Source: Candidatus Methanoperedentaceae archaeon
Lineage (GTDB): Archaea; Halobacteriota; Methanosarcinia; Methanosarcinales; Methanoperedenaceae
Assembly (NCBI GenBank): GCA_027371625.1
Contig: DAHXMQ010000214.1
Span: 1-9,325, forward strand
Direction: 5' to 3'
Length of the DNA: 9,325 nucleotides
Positions 1 through 6,616 of the stretch are shown in pieces. Position numbers and translations under genes: made by a program. The notes under the pieces were generated by a model. It made no database searches and was not told the DNA's origin. It was given only the letters and a program-made list of their open reading frames with translations. How positions within the stretch are numbered: the first letter of the stretch is position 1; each line of letters starts with the position of its first letter.

Positions 1-10
1 GATTTGCAGT

Positions 11-58
11 AATATTATATATCCTGAAACCGTAATATTTCTCTTGAGTGGTGAATAA
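11..58 (+). promoter_or_regulatory. Putative promoter/leader with inverted repeat
   Basis: This AT-rich stretch precedes the first gene. It contains a TATA-like run (TTATATAT, about 15-22), placed some 45-55 bases before the start codon, which would suit an archaeal TATA box with transcription starting near 43-48. A perfect 7-base inverted repeat, AATATTA at 11-17 and TAATATT at 33-39, separated by 15 bases, flanks it and could be an operator. No convincing bacterial -35/-10 pair is visible. One frame is open from base 2 to a TAA at 56-58, so this could instead be the last codons of an upstream gene; the short length gives no way to choose. The promoter call is inference. Confidence 0.35.
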
Positions 59-66
59 GGGGTGAT
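59..66 (+). promoter_or_regulatory. Ribosome binding site of the aldehyde dehydrogenase gene
   Basis: GGGGTGAT lies three bases before the ATG at 70. It matches the GGTGAT part of the extended Shine-Dalgarno sequence, complementary to the 3' end of 16S rRNA. It supports the ATG at 70 as the true start, and the protein then begins with the usual short ALDH N-terminal strand. Confidence 0.7.
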
Positions 67-69
67 TCC

Positions 70-1563
70 ATGGTAGAAAAATACAAGATGTTTATTGGCG
101 GCAAATGGGTAGAGTCATCATCGGAAGAAACTTTTGATGTCAGGAACCCAGCGACCGAGGAAGTGATTGCAAACGTTCCGCTCGGCGCAAAGGAAGATGC
201 AAAATCCGCTATAGACGCAGCAAGAGAGAAATTTGATAACGGCATCTGGTCAAACAAGACCCCAGCAGAACGCTCCCTGATACTCTGGAAGCTTGCGGGC
301 CTGGTCGAGGCTAATGCCCAGAAAATCGCCACACTGGAATCGATGAACGTGGGAAAGACTATCAAATACAGCAGGGATTCTGATCTTCCCTTCATTATTG
401 ATAATCTAAGGTTTTTTGCGGGCGCGGCGAGGCTGCTTGAAGGCAAGTCCGCATCCGAATATTCAGGGCTGGGCACAAGCATTATCCGAAGAGAGCCCAT
501 TGGCGTTGTGGTCGGGGTGGTTCCATGGAACTATCCCTTATACATAGCCGTATGGAAGATGGCTCCGGCGCTAGCGGCAGGAAACACTGTTGTCATTAAA
601 CCTGCAAGTCTTACGCCATTGACGCTGCTTGAGTTCGCCAAACTGGCACAAATCGCCGGAGTGCCGGATGGTGTTTTGAATGTTGTTACAGGTCCGGGCG
701 AGGTCATAGGAGAAGAACTCGCAACCAGCCCCAAAGTTGATATGATCTCGCTGACAGGCGATACTTCCACAGGAAAGAAGATCATGCAGATGTCTTCCGG
801 CAACCTGAAGAAAGTCCATTTAGAACTTGGAGGAAAAGCGCCTTTCATAGTTCTGGACGATGCGAACATAGACGCGGCAACAGAAGGGGCTGTCGTCGCA
901 GCCTTCTGGAACAGCGGACAGGATTGTACTGCTGCGACAAGGGTTTACGTTCATGAGAATATCCACGATGCATTCATCGAACTGCTTGTGCAAAAGGCAC
1001 GCAAGATCAGGATTGGCAATCCCCTTGATGAGAGAATCGACATGGGACCTCTGGTATCAGGGAAACAGAGGGAACGGATTGAAACGTACGTTCAATCAGG
1101 AATAGAAGAGGGCGCAAATCTTATACAAGGAGGAAAAAGACCTGAAAACCTGGAAAAGGGGTACTTTTTTGAACCTACCATTTTTACAGGTGTTGAGCAG
1201 AAGATGAGGATATGTCAGGAAGAAATCTTTGGTCCTGTATTGTCAGTATCCGTTTTTTCAACTGTCGATGAAGTCATAGAAAAAGCAAATGATGTGGTTT
1301 ACGGGCTTGCCTCTTCGGTCTGGGGAAAAGATATAACAGACCTTATCAGGATAGCAAACAGGCTGAAATACGGAACTGTCTGGATAAACGAGCACGGGGT
1401 ATTAACTTCAGAAACCCCTCACGGCGGCTTTAAACAGAGCGGTTTCGGAAAAGATCTTTCAACATACTCGCTTGAGGAATATACGCAGGTCAAGCATGTT
1501 TACATCGACCAGACAGGTCTGGTCAGGAAGCCCTGGTACTATACGGTTTACGGTGAAAAATAA
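70..1563 (+). CDS. NAD(P)-dependent aldehyde dehydrogenase, aminoaldehyde (PatD-like) type
   Basis: Oxidises an aldehyde to the acid with NAD(P)+ in the cytoplasm. The 497 residues are the full family length. Visible motifs are the oxyanion-hole VPWNYP (Asn154), cofactor Lys177 in IKPAS, the general base Glu252 in LELGGK, the nucleophile Cys286 in GQDCTAA, and EEIFGPV (Glu385), which binds the nicotinamide ribose. FFAGAAR (115-121), GQDCTAA and the C-terminal ETPHGGFKQSGFGKD closely resemble, from memory, E. coli gamma-aminobutyraldehyde dehydrogenase PatD and betaine-aldehyde dehydrogenases, so an aminoaldehyde substrate is the best guess. The cofactor loop reads LTGDTSTG where most relatives have LTGS; the Asp at 231 is unusual. 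The gene heads the cluster and is followed 24 bases later by an aminotransferase, the enzyme class that often makes such aldehydes. The family is certain; the substrate is inferred. Confidence 0.95.
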   Translation: MVEKYKMFIGGKWVESSSEETFDVRNPATEEVIANVPLGAKEDAKSAIDAAREKFDNGIWSNKTPAERSLILWKLAGLVEANAQKIATLESMNVGKTIKYSRDSDLPFIIDNLRFFAGAARLLEGKSASEYSGLGTSIIRREPIGVVVGVVPWNYPLYIAVWKMAPALAAGNTVVIKPASLTPLTLLEFAKLAQIAGVPDGVLNVVTGPGEVIGEELATSPKVDMISLTGDTSTGKKIMQMSSGNLKKVHLELGGKAPFIVLDDANIDAATEGAVVAAFWNSGQDCTAATRVYVHENIHDAFIELLVQKARKIRIGNPLDERIDMGPLVSGKQRERIETYVQSGIEEGANLIQGGKRPENLEKGYFFEPTIFTGVEQKMRICQEEIFGPVLSVSVFSTVDEVIEKANDVVYGLASSVWGKDITDLIRIANRLKYGTVWINEHGVLTSETPHGGFKQSGFGKDLSTYSLEEYTQVKHVYIDQTGLVRKPWYYTVYGEK

Positions 1564-1577
1564 ATATATAAAATTTT

Positions 1578-1581
1578 GGAG
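1578..1581 (+). promoter_or_regulatory. Ribosome binding site deciding the class III aminotransferase start
   Basis: GGAG sits six bases before the ATG at 1588. A TTG at 1576 is in frame and would add four residues, but it overlaps this ribosome binding site and has no good site of its own, so the ATG at 1588 is preferred. Confidence 0.7.
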
Positions 1582-1587
1582 AAACAC

Positions 1588-2904
1588 ATGACAGAACAAT
1601 TAAAACTGGACAGATCGATGGAGCTGTATAAAGAAGCGTCGAAAATCATCCCTGCAGGGGTGGGATCAAATGCAAGGCTCATGAAAAGTGCGTGCCACGA
1701 GTTCGGACCCTGCAGCATTTTCATTGAAAAAGCAGTCGGCTCTCATATCTGGGACGCGGATGGCAACGAATATATTGACTACAGGCTGGGCTACGGACCT
1801 GTCATAATCGGTCATAGCTATAAAGAAATACACGACGCTGTGCACCTTGCAGATGAAAAAGGTCTGGTCTACGCTTCGGATAATGAGCTTATGATTGAAG
1901 TCGCAAAGACGATATGCCGGTTCGTACCTTCGGTTAAGATGCTCAGGTTCGCAAGTTCAGGAACAGAGGCAACGATGGGAGCGATACGGGTTGCAAAGGC
2001 ATTTACAAAAAAAGACAAGATAATAAAATTCGAAGGTCATTATCACGGCTGGCACGATGCAGTGTCATTCTCCACGAAACCCGGATATCACTGTGCAAAG
2101 GAAGCCATCCCCGCTTCCTTAGGAATTCCAAAGGGGATTTCTGAATATACTCTGGTGTGTGAGTGGAACAATTTCGAATCAATAGAAAGTAAAGTTAAGG
2201 ATAATTACAAAGATGTTGCGGCAATCATTACTGAACCTGTCATGGGGAACGCTTCTGCAATCCCTCCACAAGAAGGATATTTGAAGTACCTCAGGGAACT
2301 CTGCGACGAATATGGCATCCTCCTCATTTTCGATGAGGTAAAGACGGGGTTCAGGCTTGGAAAAGGGGGTGCTCAGGGGCTCTTCAATGCGACTCCCGAT
2401 CTATCTACTTTCGCCAAATCCATGGGCAATGGGTATCCAATAGCTGCCTTTGGTGGAAGAAAAGATATAATGGAACTTATTGGACCTGGAAAGGTCATGC
2501 ACGGCGGCACATATTCTGCAAATCCGGTTTCGCTTACCGCATGCAAGGCTACTTTAAAAGAACTGGATAAAAGAAGTGTCTGGGAAAGCCTCTACAGCTA
2601 CGGGAAAAAGATGATGAAGGGCATAGATGAGATCCTTGAAGACCGTAATATCCCCCATGTGGTACACGGCTTTCCAACTATGTTCCAGTTCCTCTTCACA
2701 GATAAAGAAAGGATCACTGCCTACAGAGACCTCGGCTTTTGTGATATGAAAATGTTCACAAAAGTGCAATATGAGCTATTAAAGAGAGGAGTGATGGTCG
2801 ATGAAGACGGCGAGGAGGCGATATACACTTCGTGTTCGCATTCATCAGATGACCTGAACAGAACATTAGAGGCGCTAGATGATGCTCTCGGTGATTTGAA
2901 ATGA
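1588..2904 (+). CDS. Class III PLP aminotransferase, GSA-aminomutase-like
   Basis: A 438-residue fold-type I PLP enzyme of the ornithine/GSA aminotransferase class, complete in length. WDADGNEYIDY (55-65) is the class signature near the N-terminus. SSGTEA (123-128) is the PLP phosphate-binding loop, and GHYHGWHD (150-157) the ring-stacking region. FDEV (248-251) holds Asp249, which pairs with the pyridine nitrogen. Lys277 in FAKSMGNG is the expected Schiff-base lysine. The closest well-known family is glutamate-1-semialdehyde 2,1-aminomutase (HemL), but the segment after the GHYHG loop lacks the glycine/alanine-rich gate of HemL as I remember it, reading SFSTKPGYHC. No other haem gene is nearby. 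A transaminase or aminomutase acting on another amino acid or amine, perhaps feeding the aldehyde dehydrogenase upstream, is more likely. Its last bases overlap the next start (ATGA), suggesting translational coupling. The family is sure; the reaction is unknown. Confidence 0.93.
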   Translation: MTEQLKLDRSMELYKEASKIIPAGVGSNARLMKSACHEFGPCSIFIEKAVGSHIWDADGNEYIDYRLGYGPVIIGHSYKEIHDAVHLADEKGLVYASDNELMIEVAKTICRFVPSVKMLRFASSGTEATMGAIRVAKAFTKKDKIIKFEGHYHGWHDAVSFSTKPGYHCAKEAIPASLGIPKGISEYTLVCEWNNFESIESKVKDNYKDVAAIITEPVMGNASAIPPQEGYLKYLRELCDEYGILLIFDEVKTGFRLGKGGAQGLFNATPDLSTFAKSMGNGYPIAAFGGRKDIMELIGPGKVMHGGTYSANPVSLTACKATLKELDKRSVWESLYSYGKKMMKGIDEILEDRNIPHVVHGFPTMFQFLFTDKERITAYRDLGFCDMKMFTKVQYELLKRGVMVDEDGEEAIYTSCSHSSDDLNRTLEALDDALGDLK

Positions 2905-4094
2905 AAATTGTGGTTCTGGGCGGATACGGGGAAATGGGGAGGATAACGGTAATCGATCTATTCGAAACATTCAAGGGTAAAATAGTCGTTGCCGGGAGAA
3001 ATGAAGACAAAGCAAAAGCGTTTGCGGAATCCTTCAAAAGCAATAATATAGAGTGGGCAGGAGCAGATGCCGATGAGCCTCAGGAATTGATAGAACTTCT
3101 AAGAGGTTCTGATGCTGTAATCAACGCAACGCAATACAACACCAACTTACAGGTAATGGAAGCTGCATTATCCGCAGAAACGAATTACGTTGATCTGGGC
3201 GGCCTGTTCCACATGACAAAAAAGCAGTTGAAATTGAATAACAGTTTCAAGAAGATAGGCAAGCTTGCAGTCGCTGGATGCGGCGCGACACCCGGCATAA
3301 CAAACATAATGGCTGCCTATGGTTCAGGATTGCTTGATACAATAGACTCAATCCATGTGCAGTTCGCTGATAAAGATTATACGAAGTACGACATGCCTTT
3401 TGTTGTTCCCTATTCGATGCGTACGATATTCGATGAATTTTCATTGGAACCGGCGGTATTCTCCGGCGGAAAATTAAAGTATGTGAAACCTATCAGTGGG
3501 GAGGAAGAAATTGATTTTCCATCGCCCGTGAACAGGGCAACCTGTTTTTATACCCTCCATTCCGAAGTAGCCACGTTCCCTTCATCGTTCAAAGATAAAG
3601 GTATCAATAATTGCAGCTTTAAAGGCGGTTTCCCGAAGGAGTTCGTTGAGAAAATAAAGTTCTTCATAGACACAGGTTTTGCATCAACAACTCCTGTGAA
3701 ATATAAGAACATTGATGTTGTACCCCTTGACTTTACCGTGAGTCTGCTGAACAGGTTCATTCCAGAAAAAGACAGGATAAAAGATGTGGAGTTCCTGAGA
3801 GTGGAATTGAGGGGAAAGCGCGAAAGAAAGAACAGAAATGTAATAGTATACTGTGAATCGAGATCAAACTCCAGATGGAATATACCGGCAGGTACCTGGG
3901 ATACCGGCGTGCCGCCGTCCATAATAGCACAGATGATTGCCGAGAACAAAGTTGAAAAGCGCGGTGTTGTGCCTCCTGAACTGTGCATAAATCCCGAATT
4001 GTTTTTTGGGGAGCTGGCTAAACGCAAAATCTATCTTTCATTTCAGGAGAACCATGAAAGCATACAAAGTCTCACTGGTGCAAAAAGACATTAA
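2901..4094 (+). CDS. Saccharopine dehydrogenase-like oxidoreductase
   Basis: A 397-residue NAD(P)-dependent enzyme of the saccharopine dehydrogenase/reductase superfamily. Saccharopine-type enzymes make or break a secondary amine between an amino acid and an oxo compound. The N-terminus is a Rossmann fold with the dinucleotide loop GGYGEMG (7-13), then AGRNEDKA (31-38) as the strand binding the adenosine ribose; the Arg suggests NADP. INATQYN (74-80) and NYVDLGG (95-101) follow. CGATPGITN (127-135) is the family's characteristic turn, seen as GxxPG in Lys9-type enzymes. The C-terminal part ends with WDTGVPPSIIAQMI (333-346) and GVVPPE (355-360), also typical. The gene starts inside the stop of the previous one (ATGA, 2901-2904), with GGTGAT at 2890-2895 as ribosome binding site. 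Substrate and direction cannot be read from the sequence; a carboxynorspermidine-dehydrogenase-type reaction is an alternative. Confidence 0.85.
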   Translation: MKIVVLGGYGEMGRITVIDLFETFKGKIVVAGRNEDKAKAFAESFKSNNIEWAGADADEPQELIELLRGSDAVINATQYNTNLQVMEAALSAETNYVDLGGLFHMTKKQLKLNNSFKKIGKLAVAGCGATPGITNIMAAYGSGLLDTIDSIHVQFADKDYTKYDMPFVVPYSMRTIFDEFSLEPAVFSGGKLKYVKPISGEEEIDFPSPVNRATCFYTLHSEVATFPSSFKDKGINNCSFKGGFPKEFVEKIKFFIDTGFASTTPVKYKNIDVVPLDFTVSLLNRFIPEKDRIKDVEFLRVELRGKRERKNRNVIVYCESRSNSRWNIPAGTWDTGVPPSIIAQMIAENKVEKRGVVPPELCINPELFFGELAKRKIYLSFQENHESIQSLTGAKRH

Positions 4095-4121
4095 ACATGT
4101 AAAAACTATGAAAAATTACGG

Positions 4122-4126
4122 GGAGG
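4122..4126 (+). promoter_or_regulatory. Ribosome binding site of the flavoprotein reductase gene
   Basis: GGAGG three bases before the ATG at 4130 fixes this start. The 35-base gap (4095-4129) is the longest in the cluster. I see no stem-loop terminator and no convincing TATA box in it, so read-through from the previous gene is likely. Confidence 0.7.
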
Positions 4127-4129
4127 TTT

Positions 4130-4828
4130 ATGAAATTTGAAACCAGTGTTGACGGGATAATAAAACGAACACACGATGTAAAGAGCTTCAGGTTTAGAAG
4201 ACCGCAAGGGTTTGACTACGATCCCGGTCAATTTTTATTCGTAACAATTCTTAACGAGGGTAAGAAAATCACAAAGCATTTTACAATCTCAAGCAGTCCG
4301 ACAGAAAAAGAGTTCATTGAATTCACAAAAAAGATCACAGACCATGAGTTCTCAGTAGCTCTTGACAGGCTCAAAATCGGAGATTGGGCAAACCTTGATG
4401 GTCCTTATGGAGATTTCACCTTCAAAGGGGAATATCCAAGAGTAGGGATGGTAACAGGAGGCATCGGGATAACGCCTCTCAGGAGCATGATTAAATACTG
4501 CACGGATAAGGGAATGAAATCCCGCATTACTTTTTTATACGGAAACAGGAATGAAGAAAGCATAGTTTTCAAAGAAGAACTGGACCGCCTGGAAAAGCTA
4601 AATCAAAACCTCAGGGTAATCCATACATTGTCCCAGCCGGATGATAACTGGAAAGGAAGGCGCGGGCATATAGACGTTCAGATGGTTAAAGAGGATATAC
4701 CCGATTATAAAGAATGTGTTTTCTATGTTTGCGGTCCACCGTCCCTTGTAACAAGTTCAGTGGACATTCTTAAGACATTGAAAATACCAGACGCTGCGGT
4801 AAATAGCGAAAATTTTCCGGGGTATTGA
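4130..4828 (+). CDS. Ferredoxin-NAD(P)H reductase-like flavoprotein
   Basis: A 232-residue FAD/NAD(P)-binding oxidoreductase with the two-domain ferredoxin-NADP reductase fold. It would pass electrons between NAD(P)H and a one-electron carrier or partner enzyme. The flavin-binding barrel has DPGQF (31-35) and KHFTISSSP (49-57), a variant of the usual RxYS flavin motif with His-Phe-Thr at the core. The nucleotide-binding domain has VTGGIGITP (108-116), FLYGNR (135-140) and VCGPP (200-204). The C-terminus ends NFPGY, where this family normally finishes, so the protein is complete. There is no fused 2Fe-2S domain and no membrane segment, so the redox partner must be a separate protein, and none is encoded here. 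The next gene starts three bases after its stop. The family is clear; the electron acceptor is unknown. Confidence 0.88.
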   Translation: MKFETSVDGIIKRTHDVKSFRFRRPQGFDYDPGQFLFVTILNEGKKITKHFTISSSPTEKEFIEFTKKITDHEFSVALDRLKIGDWANLDGPYGDFTFKGEYPRVGMVTGGIGITPLRSMIKYCTDKGMKSRITFLYGNRNEESIVFKEELDRLEKLNQNLRVIHTLSQPDDNWKGRRGHIDVQMVKEDIPDYKECVFYVCGPPSLVTSSVDILKTLKIPDAAVNSENFPGY

Positions 4829-4831
4829 TCG

Positions 4832-5977
4832 ATGTTATCCCACAGACTGGAACATTTTACCGAATCGGTAATTCGCGATATGTCCCGTCTTGCAGTAACA
4901 TGTCATGCTGTGAACCTTGCCCAGGGATTTCCAGATTTTCCTGCCCCGGACGAAATAAAACGCGCTGCTACGTCTGCAATTATGGAAGATTACAACCAGT
5001 ACTCAATCACATGGGGCGGAAAAGACCTGCGGAATGCGATCTCTCAAAAAGCCATCAAATACAATCACATCGAAGCCGACCCTGAAACTGATATTACTGT
5101 GACGTGCGGAGCCACGGAAGCTTTAATGGCTGCCATGCTTGCAATCATAAATGGGGGAGACGAGGTTATCATTTTCGAACCTTTTTACGAGAGTTATGGG
5201 CCTGACTCAGCGGTTTCAGGTGCAATTCCACGGTTTGTCCCCTTAAATGATGATTTCAGTATCAACGAAGAGGCTCTTGTATCTGCATTTAATAAAAAAA
5301 CCCGTGCTCTGATCATCAACACCCCGAGTAACCCTTGTGGCAAGGTCTTCACAAAATATGAATTAAATTTGATTGCAGATCTCTGCGCAGAACATGACGT
5401 TATAGCGGTGAGTGATGAAATTTACGAGTATATCGTGTTCGACAATAAAAAGCATATCAGCATAGCTTCGTTTGATGAAATGAGAGACAGGACGATAACT
5501 CTGGGCGGATTCTCAAAGACATTCAGCGTCACTGGATGGCGCATCGGTTTTGCGATTGCAGAAAAAACCCTGTCCTCTGCTATCAGGAAAGTACATGATT
5601 TTCTGACCGTCGGGGCACCAACTCCCCTTCAACGCGCCTGTCTTGCAGGCCTCAGTTTCCCTGATTCGTATTATAAAGAACTTGCAGGCATGTACGAAAA
5701 GAGAAGGGACTTTCTCTATGATACATTAACAAAGGCTGGATTCAGGTGCCACATGCCCGAAGGAGCATATTACATACTTGCGGATATGCCCGAGGGGACA
5801 GGGATGGATGATATGACTTTTGCAAGATATTTGATTAGCGAAGTTGGAGTGGCAGCAGTCCCAGGAAGCAGTTTCTATCACAGCGAGCCTGGAAAGCACA
5901 AGCTGCGCTTCACATTCTCTAAGAAAGATGAAACGCTGCAGGAAGCGGCGAGAAAGCTTGAAAAATTGAATATTTGA
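4832..5977 (+). CDS. Class I PLP aminotransferase, kynurenine/methionine type
   Basis: A 381-residue fold-type I aminotransferase that moves an amino group between an L-amino acid and a 2-oxo acid. NLAQGFPDFPAPDE (28-41) is the N-terminal signature of the kynurenine/glutamine transaminase K and YbdL methionine aminotransferase group. Further motifs are GATEA (93-97) for PLP phosphate, NTPSNPCG (163-170) with Asn167, SDEIYEY (194-200) with Asp195 and Tyr198, the Schiff-base lysine Lys229 in GGFSKTFSVTGWRIGF, and Arg359 in KLRF for the substrate carboxylate. All expected active-site residues are present. The start lies three bases after the previous stop, with the weak GGGG of the preceding codons as ribosome binding site, suggesting coupled translation. 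The preferred substrate (methionine, glutamine, aromatic amino acids, kynurenine or aminoadipate) cannot be assigned by motif alone. Confidence 0.93.
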   Translation: MLSHRLEHFTESVIRDMSRLAVTCHAVNLAQGFPDFPAPDEIKRAATSAIMEDYNQYSITWGGKDLRNAISQKAIKYNHIEADPETDITVTCGATEALMAAMLAIINGGDEVIIFEPFYESYGPDSAVSGAIPRFVPLNDDFSINEEALVSAFNKKTRALIINTPSNPCGKVFTKYELNLIADLCAEHDVIAVSDEIYEYIVFDNKKHISIASFDEMRDRTITLGGFSKTFSVTGWRIGFAIAEKTLSSAIRKVHDFLTVGAPTPLQRACLAGLSFPDSYYKELAGMYEKRRDFLYDTLTKAGFRCHMPEGAYYILADMPEGTGMDDMTFARYLISEVGVAAVPGSSFYHSEPGKHKLRFTFSKKDETLQEAARKLEKLNI

Positions 5978-5984
5978 ATATAAA

Positions 5985-5990
5985 AGGAGG
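5985..5990 (+). promoter_or_regulatory. Strong ribosome binding site of clpP
   Basis: AGGAGG eight bases before the ATG at 5999 is the best Shine-Dalgarno match in the window. It sits in the 21-base gap after the aminotransferase and suggests that clpP is translated efficiently and independently of the upstream gene. Confidence 0.75.
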
Positions 5991-5998
5991 ACAAAACA

Positions 5999-6616
5999 AT
6001 GGTAGCACCAAAGATGCTCTATGTATCTGAAGAAACTCCCCACGGCCCGCATACGCTGGATATTTATTCCCGCCTGCTGGATGACCAGATAGTATTACTC
6101 ACAGGGGAAATCAACGAGGACACGTCAGAAAGCATAATCGCACAGCTTCTTTATTTAGAAGCAAAGGAATTCGAAGGCGATATCCGTTTGTATATAGACA
6201 GCCCTGGAGGACTGGTTACCGCCGGACTTGCTATATACGATGCCATGCAATGCACCAAATGCAGTATCGAGACTATCTGTCTCGGGCAGGCTGCATCGAT
6301 GGCGGCGGTTTTACTCGCAGCAGGAGCCAAGGGAAAAAGATTTGCATTTCCTAATGCTCGGGTGATGATACACCAGCCCCTCGGCGGCGCACAGGGGCAG
6401 GCATCGGATGTCGCCATTCAAGCGAAAGAGATGGCGAGGGTCAAAAATAATCTTAACGAAATATTAGTCCATCACACAGGGCAGCCCATGGAGGTCATTG
6501 AAAGGGATACTGACCGGGACTTCTTCCTTTCAGCAGGGGAGGCGGTGGAGTACGGGTTGATAGATGGCGTAATGAGGGCTGGTGAAGGAGTGGTTAAAGC
6601 GAATAAAGCGACATGA
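5999..6616 (+). CDS. clpP: ATP-dependent Clp protease proteolytic subunit ClpP
   Basis: A 205-residue serine peptidase of family S14, which forms a two-ring tetradecamer and degrades proteins fed by a Clp ATPase. The triad is complete: Ser100 in GQAASMA, His125 in MIHQP, and Asp174 in RDTDRDFF. The spacings of 25 and 49 residues equal those of mature E. coli ClpP (S97, H122, D171, from memory). DIYSRLL (21-27), YIDSPGG (65-71) and the handle segment [12 protein letters not shown] (126-137) are also typical. The constant offset of three residues from mature E. coli numbering means there is practically no propeptide. Cys85 and Cys88 form a CTKC pair not found in the E. coli protein. No ClpX, ClpA or ClpC gene is nearby; aconitase follows with an ATGA overlap. 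If the host is an archaeon, a true ClpP is uncommon and suggests transfer from bacteria. Confidence 0.96.
   Translation: MVAPKMLYVSEETPHGPHTLDIYSRLLDDQIVLLTGEINEDTSESIIAQLLYLEAKEFEGDIRLYIDSPGGLVTAGLAIYDAMQCTKCSIETICLGQAASMAAVLLAAGAKGKRFAFPNARVMIHQPLGGAQGQASDVAIQAKEMARVKNNLNEILVHHTGQPMEVIERDTDRDFFLSAGEAVEYGLIDGVMRAGEGVVKANKAT

Noticed and set aside
2..58. End of an upstream gene (frame open from base 2 to TAA at 56-58)
   Set aside because: Eighteen open codons in AT-rich DNA can occur by chance and the peptide has no recognisable feature; not enough to call a gene, though not excluded.
15..500. 161-codon open frame on the - strand over the aldehyde dehydrogenase gene
   Set aside because: It lies opposite a gene with complete family motifs, its translation is low-complexity and Ser-rich, and it has no recognisable domain.
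1576..1587. In-frame TTG as start of the class III aminotransferase
   Set aside because: It overlaps the GGAG ribosome binding site that is correctly spaced for the ATG at 1588.
3548..4027. 159-codon open frame on the - strand over the saccharopine dehydrogenase-like gene
   Set aside because: It is a shadow of a real gene: no motif and no independent context.
4825..5085. 86-codon + strand frame at the start of the class I aminotransferase
   Set aside because: It overlaps in another frame a gene whose N-terminal signature is clear; its Cys/Arg-rich translation looks like a frame-shift artefact.
5977..5986. TATA-like run AATATAAAA before clpP as an internal promoter
   Set aside because: It abuts the ribosome binding site, so a start about 25 bases downstream would fall inside clpP and lose the leader.
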